Positions 60,201 through 64,000 of a DNA stretch of 64,000 bases are shown in pieces (position 1 is the first letter of the stretch; each line of letters begins with the position of its first letter). Origin of the DNA: DASPHG01 sp035629775 (GTDB lineage Bacteria; Actinomycetota; Thermoleophilia; Solirubrobacterales; Thermoleophilaceae). The position numbers and the translations under genes were made by a program. The stretch spans positions 1 to 64,000 of the forward strand of contig DASPHG010000053.1 in NCBI GenBank assembly GCA_035629775.1, written 5' to 3'. Below the pieces are notes generated by a model, which was not told where the DNA came from, made no database searches, and worked only from the letters and a program-made list of their open reading frames with translations.

Positions 60201-60274
60201 GCGGCGTGCGCGACAGCTTCGGCAACTTCAACGGGACGCCCTCCACCGCGGTCACCGGCACCCGCCGCTGCTGA
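57242..60274 (+). CDS. Secreted neutral-ceramidase-like hydrolase
   Basis: Up to 1010 residues. Starts are uncertain: GTG 57242, TTG 57296 (best signal peptide, GGAGG directly before it) or ATG 57338. Signal peptide ends in ALPASAAAQG. Residues about 45-650 resemble neutral/alkaline non-lysosomal ceramidases: GAASIGASWHVG at the start, LTMAVTHNHSSPMYSS with the metal His pair, IVNWGGHPEFL and LISADYIGPTE. A C-terminal beta-rich part (about 740-1010) has paired Cys (WYCFHCTW). It would hydrolyse an amide-linked lipid outside the cell; family call moderate, substrate unproven. Confidence 0.65.
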   Translation: MDDRLRQCAAFRSILRRRLGGRTSIARLAGVTMAALALALPASAAAQGTGVIRAGAASIGASWHVGASAGQYASDGSFVSVHDAGPETDPGFHSTRRASSYGIQSRLSVRAVVVEGPDGARHAIVKNDFYIPQDLIWRRTAHMLEAKPELGIGRENLTMAVTHNHSSPMYSSTAWGVWAFQDVYDVRFFEYYATMMRRAVERAVADLRPARVGASVSQFDKTHRHSFGGAVAEDGTPAGYPVSDIDTDLTVLRFDDVSGEGRPEPIATIVNWGGHPEFLDGNDLISADYIGPTERMVDRLTKGVTVWTQGDVGTAEPERSTFHSIHERLEFTHREYAQADYAGYLLSQAIYDTWRDIARRTPENPDRFVRFTRTGEVASVDKWFPGPVSHPYPGVSSCRTDAGVNGDPRVPVVGLPDCVGAFQGPHALADLAGLPEPPTPATNPIDPGLSTDDFQAAGIPVPENYSAPSYGAVQEDASVHLQALRIGNILLTFCSCEQWKDQSLNIKTRTNRVEDDIHLGYDWSKECAQQPDTTWICPDPRTRSFYGDEKNLDPISDEFVQRMRAQVLNDAAGWNTLAYLPYAESEPVDPKLIKGNYTHTELPPEQGYKLTVAVGMANDYNGYIASYREYQRGDHYRKALTAWGPHSSDYMATHLMEMGGFLNGGPPVPDDPGQEKVAPDLAINDQKARAIGTVGAAAVRAYEEQLPDDGGDPHQVDPPKDVERFGATFFRWVGGSNYTDGPRVRVDRRVGKRWRPFADGSGEVPVTLRFPDGPGVQSYAEGSHEWTWTAHFEAFAAPFDPGVWGTRATPVGEYRFVIFGASRKGGERVPYRLKSDTFRVRPWSGITADDVRLSRRGKVSASVGPRRVIEVEGNEEADPPILPLQAEIGPIDYPDTYESPARFIDNERTVFRDPRAPNDVSQLEWYCFHCTWRPWLDTGDAKRVRFQVRGRGKKVDGVRGVRGVRRGDRWVMRGRLCRGETALVPRRGVRDSFGNFNGTPSTAVTGTRRC

Positions 60275-60328
60275 CCCCTCCGCCCCCAGCACCTATATAC
60301 GGAGCCAGCGGCGCCATGGTCGCGGCGA

Positions 60329-62497
60329 TCAGGGTCTGACGCGCGCGATCCGGATCTTCGAGGCGCCGGTCGCGTAGGGCCAGGCGCCCTCGGCCGGCAC
60401 CAGGATCCGGAAGTAGATCCGGGTCGGCCGGCTGATCCGGCGGAAGCGGTAGCGGATGGCGAACCGCCCGCGCCCGTCCGTGCGCCCGAGCTTGACGGCA
60501 GGCCGCCAGCGGCGCCCGTCCAGGTACTGGATCTGGATGAGCTTGCCGGCGGCCGGAATCGCGGCGTCGAGGTGGCGCACGCGGCCGCGGAAGGTGATCG
60601 TCTCGCCGCGGTGGAGGCGCCGCGGCCGCAGCCTGAGCGACGCCCGACCGCGTACGAGGACCTGGGCGACGTCGTCGACGGGCCGCAGCGAACGGTTGCC
60701 CGGGAAGCGAACCCTAATTTCGCGCGAGGCGCCGGCCGGCAAGCGAACCGCGTACCCGCCGTTGCCGTCGGTGAGGAGCTCGGTGAGCTGCTGCCAGTTC
60801 CCGCCCGCGAGGCGGCGCGTGAGCACGATGATCCGCGTGTCCGGAAGCCGGACACCGTCGGCGCGCAGAACGCCGCGCAGCCACGGCCGCGCGCGGTAGG
60901 CGACGCGCACCCTGGGCGCGCCCCCGACCGCGCCGCCCGCTCTCCGGGCGAGGTTGGCGGTCAGCGTCGTGTCAAGCCGAAGCGGAAGGTCGACGACCAT
61001 CGGCCGCCCGTCGGTGCGGTGCATGGTCTCGCCGACGTTGCCGACCGCGTCCGTCGCGGTCGCGCGCAGCTCGTACGCGCCGCGCTCGAGCCGGTCGTCG
61101 GGAATCGTGGCGACCAGGTCGGTGCCCTCGCGGCGCGTGTCGAGCGCGATCCAGTCGGCGATCCCGCGCCGGCGGATCTCGATGCGCCCGGACTTGACGC
61201 CGCTGTGCCGGTCGGACGTGCGCACGCGCACCTCGGCCGGGTTGTGCGCGTCCTTGTCAATGAGAAAGGCGAGGGAGGGGGCGGTGCTGTCGAGGCGGAG
61301 CTGGGTGGCGAGCGCCTTGTCCGGTCGGGCATTGCCGGCCTCGTCGCGAAGCCACACGTAAACCGGCCACTCGCCATCGCGCGGAACCTCGAGCTGTGAG
61401 ATCTGTGTCAGTCCTACCCCGCTAACCCGCGTCCCATCGGTCGCGGACGTAGGCGGAGACCCGATCCGGTAGTAGGCCGCCGCGATCGCCGACCCCGGCC
61501 CCTGCTCCGGATTCACCCACCGCACCGCGAACTCATTGACCCCCCGCCACCCATCGCCACCGACAACCTCGAGCCCCACCGGGTGCCCGGGCGCGTTGTT
61601 GTCCACGTGGAAGACCTGCGACCGCGACGTCGCCAGCCCGCCGGCGTCGCGCGAGGTGACGGTCAGCGAGTGCTTCCCATCCGCCAGCTGCCCGGGCTCG
61701 TTCAGGGTGAACAGCCCGCCGGTCGCCGTGGCGCACGGCACCGGGTGGGAGTAGCCGCCCGCCGGCAGCCGCGCGCACCCGTGCCGCGTGGTCCGGTTGA
61801 GCGAGCCGTCGATCGTGAGCTGCACCGACTCGACGCCGCTGCCGGCATCCGACGCGGAGTAGTTGAGCCGCTTCACGCCCGAGTTCCATCCGGTGGAGAC
61901 GCCGGTGACGCTCGGCGCGCCCGGCGCCGTGTAGTCCTCGACGACCGCGTGCGACTCGCGCTGAGTCACCTGGACCGCGCGCCCCGCGCTCACCGAGTCG
62001 GCGCACTTGTCCTGGATGCAGGTGACGCCCGCCCACAGATGACGCGCGTATATGGGCGCGCCACCGGGCGCGAGGCTGCCCAGCGCCAGCTCGGCGTCGT
62101 GCCACGTTCCGGTGTGCGGCCAGTGCCGTGAGCACCCCACGTACGGGGTGGGGCACATCGCGATCTCCCACATCGTCCCGTTGCGCGCGGTGCCGTGGGA
62201 CCGCATCGAGAAGCCGGTGAAGCGGGCGCCCGCGTCGGTGAACATGCTGGCGCCGGCGGCGTCGCCCTCACGGAGCGGTCCGTCGCGGAGCGACTGGATC
62301 TCCCACCGTGAGCAGAAGTCGGCCTGGCGAAAACGGTCGGCCGCGAAGGTGTGCGGCTTCCAGCCGTTTGGGCAACCGGCGCTGTTGAGGCCGAGCCCGT
62401 AGACGTGGAATGTGCCGGCAGAGGCGGGCGCGGCCGGAACGGCCGCGAGTGCGATTGCCATCGCGGCGACGATCAGTCGCGTGCATCCGTGGGCCAA
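60329..62497 (-). CDS. Secreted Ig-like multidomain protein
   Basis: 722 residues from TTG 62497, chosen because GGAGGAGG lies 5 nt upstream and gives a good signal peptide (LIVAAMAIALAAVPAAPASA). N-terminal Cys-rich domain (about 25-200: NSAGCPNGWKPHTFAADRF, CPTPYVGCSRHWPH), then several Ig/Bacterial-Ig-like beta domains (KRLNYSASDAGSGVESVQL, RVRTSDRHSGVKSGRIEIRR), ending with a carboxypeptidase-regulatory-like pair. Typical of surface proteins in Solirubrobacter relatives; function unknown. Confidence 0.65.
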   Translation of the reverse strand: MAHGCTRLIVAAMAIALAAVPAAPASAGTFHVYGLGLNSAGCPNGWKPHTFAADRFRQADFCSRWEIQSLRDGPLREGDAAGASMFTDAGARFTGFSMRSHGTARNGTMWEIAMCPTPYVGCSRHWPHTGTWHDAELALGSLAPGGAPIYARHLWAGVTCIQDKCADSVSAGRAVQVTQRESHAVVEDYTAPGAPSVTGVSTGWNSGVKRLNYSASDAGSGVESVQLTIDGSLNRTTRHGCARLPAGGYSHPVPCATATGGLFTLNEPGQLADGKHSLTVTSRDAGGLATSRSQVFHVDNNAPGHPVGLEVVGGDGWRGVNEFAVRWVNPEQGPGSAIAAAYYRIGSPPTSATDGTRVSGVGLTQISQLEVPRDGEWPVYVWLRDEAGNARPDKALATQLRLDSTAPSLAFLIDKDAHNPAEVRVRTSDRHSGVKSGRIEIRRRGIADWIALDTRREGTDLVATIPDDRLERGAYELRATATDAVGNVGETMHRTDGRPMVVDLPLRLDTTLTANLARRAGGAVGGAPRVRVAYRARPWLRGVLRADGVRLPDTRIIVLTRRLAGGNWQQLTELLTDGNGGYAVRLPAGASREIRVRFPGNRSLRPVDDVAQVLVRGRASLRLRPRRLHRGETITFRGRVRHLDAAIPAAGKLIQIQYLDGRRWRPAVKLGRTDGRGRFAIRYRFRRISRPTRIYFRILVPAEGAWPYATGASKIRIARVRP

Positions 62498-62558
62498 GCG
62501 GTCCTCCTCCGTCACCACTTAAGACGAAGGAGGACCCGGGAAACTTGCGCCCCCCTGC

Positions 62559-63035
62559 TTAGGAAACCGGCTCGTCCTCCGAGCCCTCGGTGTCCTCCGG
62601 CTCGGGAGTCGTCCGATCGTGGACGGCCTTCGCCTTCGTGACCGCGTCGTCGGCGACGCTGCAGGTGGTCTTGCGGCCCTTCGAGACCGTGACCTTGCCG
62701 CGCACCTTCACCTCGTGGCCCACGAGCACGTCGGCGGCATCCATGTCGCCGTCCGCGTCGTTGTCCGCGGTGTGGACGCGAGCCTCTGACACGTCGAATG
62801 AGAGCGCTCGGTCCTTGCACGCCTTGGCCTGGCCGCTGGCCTTCTCGACCGAGACCTTCAGCGTGGTGCCGTCGTTCGCGACCACCACGCCGCGGATGTT
62901 GGCCGTCACGACCTTGACCTTCTGCTCCTTCGCCTTCTTCGGCTTGTCGTCCGAACGTTTGGCGATCGCTCCCGCCGGGACCAGAAGGGCCAGCGCGGCG
63001 AGCAGAGCAAACGTCTTCGTGTGCGAGTTCTTCAC
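62559..63035 (-). CDS. Secreted DUF5666-like protein
   Basis: 158 residues from GTG 63035, with GGAGGGG 2 nt upstream. Signal peptide VKNSHTKTFALLAALALLVP, then a Lys-rich linker (RSDDKPKKAKEQKVKVV) and one OB-like domain (NIRGVVVANDGTTLKVSVEKA, VLVGHEVKVRGKVTVSKG) of the DUF5666 kind, plus an acidic C-terminus. Secreted; function unknown. Divergent from the topoisomerase gene. Confidence 0.65.
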   Translation of the reverse strand: MKNSHTKTFALLAALALLVPAGAIAKRSDDKPKKAKEQKVKVVTANIRGVVVANDGTTLKVSVEKASGQAKACKDRALSFDVSEARVHTADNDADGDMDAADVLVGHEVKVRGKVTVSKGRKTTCSVADDAVTKAKAVHDRTTPEPEDTEGSEDEPVS

Positions 63036-63160
63036 AACCCCTCCTTGGGCTTTAGTTGAACCTGTAACGGCGGGAATGCCGCGGAAGTTCGGTCTTTTTG
63101 CGGTGGGCGGACGCATGTACGAAAACCGCCTGTGGCGCTCAAGCGCTCTGACCAGCCGTC

Positions 63161-63166
63161 TATCGT
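63161..63166 (+). promoter_or_regulatory. Putative -10 element (TATCGT)
   Basis: TATCGT ends 11 nt before the ATG at 63178 of the topoisomerase gene, which has no Shine-Dalgarno. Confidence 0.35.
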
Positions 63167-63177
63167 GACTGCGACCC

Positions 63178-64000
63178 ATGGGCAAGACGCTTGTAATCGC
63201 CGAGAAGCCGTCCGTCGGCCGCGACATCGCCGGCGCGTTGCCCGATTCGTTCACCGGCAGCAGCGACAAGACCCACATCAACGGCGACAGCTACGTCATC
63301 ACGTGGGCGATCGGCCACCTGGTCGGCCTCGCCCAACCGGAGGAGTACGACGAGAAGCTGAAGAAGTGGCGCTACGCCGACCTGCCGATCGTCCCGAAGA
63401 AGTTCAAGCTCGTCCCGAACGACGACAAGTCGAAGAAGCAGCTCCAGGTGATCCACCGCCTGATGCGCTCGGACGAGATCGACACGATCGTGAACGCCTG
63501 TGACGCCGGCCGCGAGGGCGAGCTGATCTTCGCGTACGTCTATGAGACGGCGAAGGTGAAGAAGCCCGTGAAGCGGCTGTGGCTCTCGTCGATGACGCGC
63601 AAGGCGATTGAGGAGGCGTTCGAGCGTCTGCGCGACGGCGACGAGATGCAGCCGCTCGAGGCGGCCGCGCGCTCACGCTCCGAGGCCGACTGGATCGTCG
63701 GCATGAACGCCACCCGCGCCGCGTCGATCCGGCTACGAGCCGCATTCGACGGCGCCGTCTCGCTGGGCCGCGTTCAGACGCCCACGCTCGCGCTCGTCGC
63801 GCGCCGCGAGATCGAGATCCGCAACTTCAAGCCGGAGCCGTACTGGCTGGTCGAGGCCGACTTCGAGGCGACCGGCGAGCGCCGCTACGAGGCCCGCTAC
63901 ATGGGCGGCAAGCGGATCGAGGAGGAACTGGCCGCCCAGATCGTCGAGGCGTGCCGCGGCAAGCAGGGCGAGATCACGAAGCTGGAGACGAAAGAGGAGC
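63178..64000 (+). CDS. Type IA DNA topoisomerase (TopB/topoisomerase III-like), partial
   Basis: 274 codons visible; the gene continues past the right edge. The TOPRIM domain starts GKTLVIAEKPSVGRDIAGAL and has NACDAGREGELIFAYV, where Asp109 and the following acidic residues bind Mg2+. QTPTLALVARR is the conserved motif of the next domain (SLGRVQTPTL). The active-site Tyr is outside the window. The DAGREGE form of the TOPRIM motif is typical of the topoisomerase III branch. It relaxes negatively supercoiled DNA or decatenates. Confidence 0.88.
   Translation, partial: MGKTLVIAEKPSVGRDIAGALPDSFTGSSDKTHINGDSYVITWAIGHLVGLAQPEEYDEKLKKWRYADLPIVPKKFKLVPNDDKSKKQLQVIHRLMRSDEIDTIVNACDAGREGELIFAYVYETAKVKKPVKRLWLSSMTRKAIEEAFERLRDGDEMQPLEAAARSRSEADWIVGMNATRAASIRLRAAFDGAVSLGRVQTPTLALVARREIEIRNFKPEPYWLVEADFEATGERRYEARYMGGKRIEEELAAQIVEACRGKQGEITKLETKEE

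Noticed and set aside
1..64000. tRNA, rRNA, IS elements, prophage or attachment sites
   Set aside because: No cloverleaf, rRNA core sequence, transposase, integrase or flanking direct repeats were recognised by reading; a tRNAscan and IS search would settle this.

Overview
The window looks like a chromosomal segment of a GC-rich actinobacterium, most likely class Thermoleophilia (Solirubrobacterales/Gaiellales type). This rests on the very GC-rich coding sequence with GC-biased third positions, the F420-type luciferase-like oxidoreductase, caa3-type CtaG, MarP-type protease, the psp-A/AA/AB-htpX set, many acyl-CoA dehydrogenases, and many start codons that lack a Shine-Dalgarno and sit 6-11 nt downstream of a TAnnnT box (apparently leaderless genes). 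No tRNA, rRNA, IS element or CRISPR array was seen, and no stretch over 300 bp lacks a gene. Genes are very tightly packed: divergent starts sharing CATG, convergent stops sharing CTAG, and ATGA/GTGA/CTGA/TGATG couplings.

Layout. 1-11.3 kb: partial BtuF-like protein, pterin dehydratase, a secreted nitrilase-fold/sialidase-like protein lacking the nitrilase cysteine, a class III nucleotidyl cyclase, a Tat protein plus GMC oxidoreductase pair, a CorC/HlyC-type CNNM/CBS protein, 3-hydroxyacyl-CoA dehydrogenase and thiolase. 11.3-15.7 kb: a large secreted BNR protein and an LLM oxidoreductase. 15.8-25.7 kb: a REC-GGDEF-EAL protein followed by three acyl-CoA dehydrogenases, a methyltransferase, a cell-wall-binding-repeat lipoprotein, a fourth acyl-CoA dehydrogenase behind a TetR-like operator, CtaG and an acyl-CoA thioesterase. 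25.8-40.0 kb: pspA-pspAA, then about 11.6 kb holding three very large secreted proteins, then pspAB-htpX on the other strand. 40.1-47.9 kb: a c-di-AMP (ydaO) riboswitch driving an M23 cell-wall peptidase, lgt, and the aspartate-family operon lysA-hom-thrC-thrB. 47.9-64 kb: amidase, orphan ParA, FHA protein, SRPBCC protein, lipoprotein, penicillin-binding protein, MarP-like protease, lysyl-oxidase-like protein, PRC-barrel protein, ceramidase-like protein, secreted Ig-like and DUF5666-like proteins, and the start of a type IA topoisomerase.

The most unusual region is 26.9-38.5 kb. Two tandem paralogues, both exactly 1439 codons, combine a signal peptide, a glycine-rich parallel beta-helix with GGAI/FxxN repeats of the chlamydial Pmp kind, a PKD domain, and a long helical C-terminal half ending in a conserved acidic DxD plus His region. 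A third, convergent 957-residue protein has a different N-terminus but a comparable toxin-like C-terminal half. They lie between the two halves of the envelope-stress (Psp) gene set, with no visible immunity gene. The architecture suggests secreted or cell-wall polymorphic-toxin-like proteins, but no catalytic activity can be assigned from sequence alone.

A second cross-cutting signal is a family of three short hairpins (8418-8446, 23077-23103, 52561-52587) with a conserved GGGGCC/GGCCCC core and flanking arms that differ between copies but stay self-complementary.
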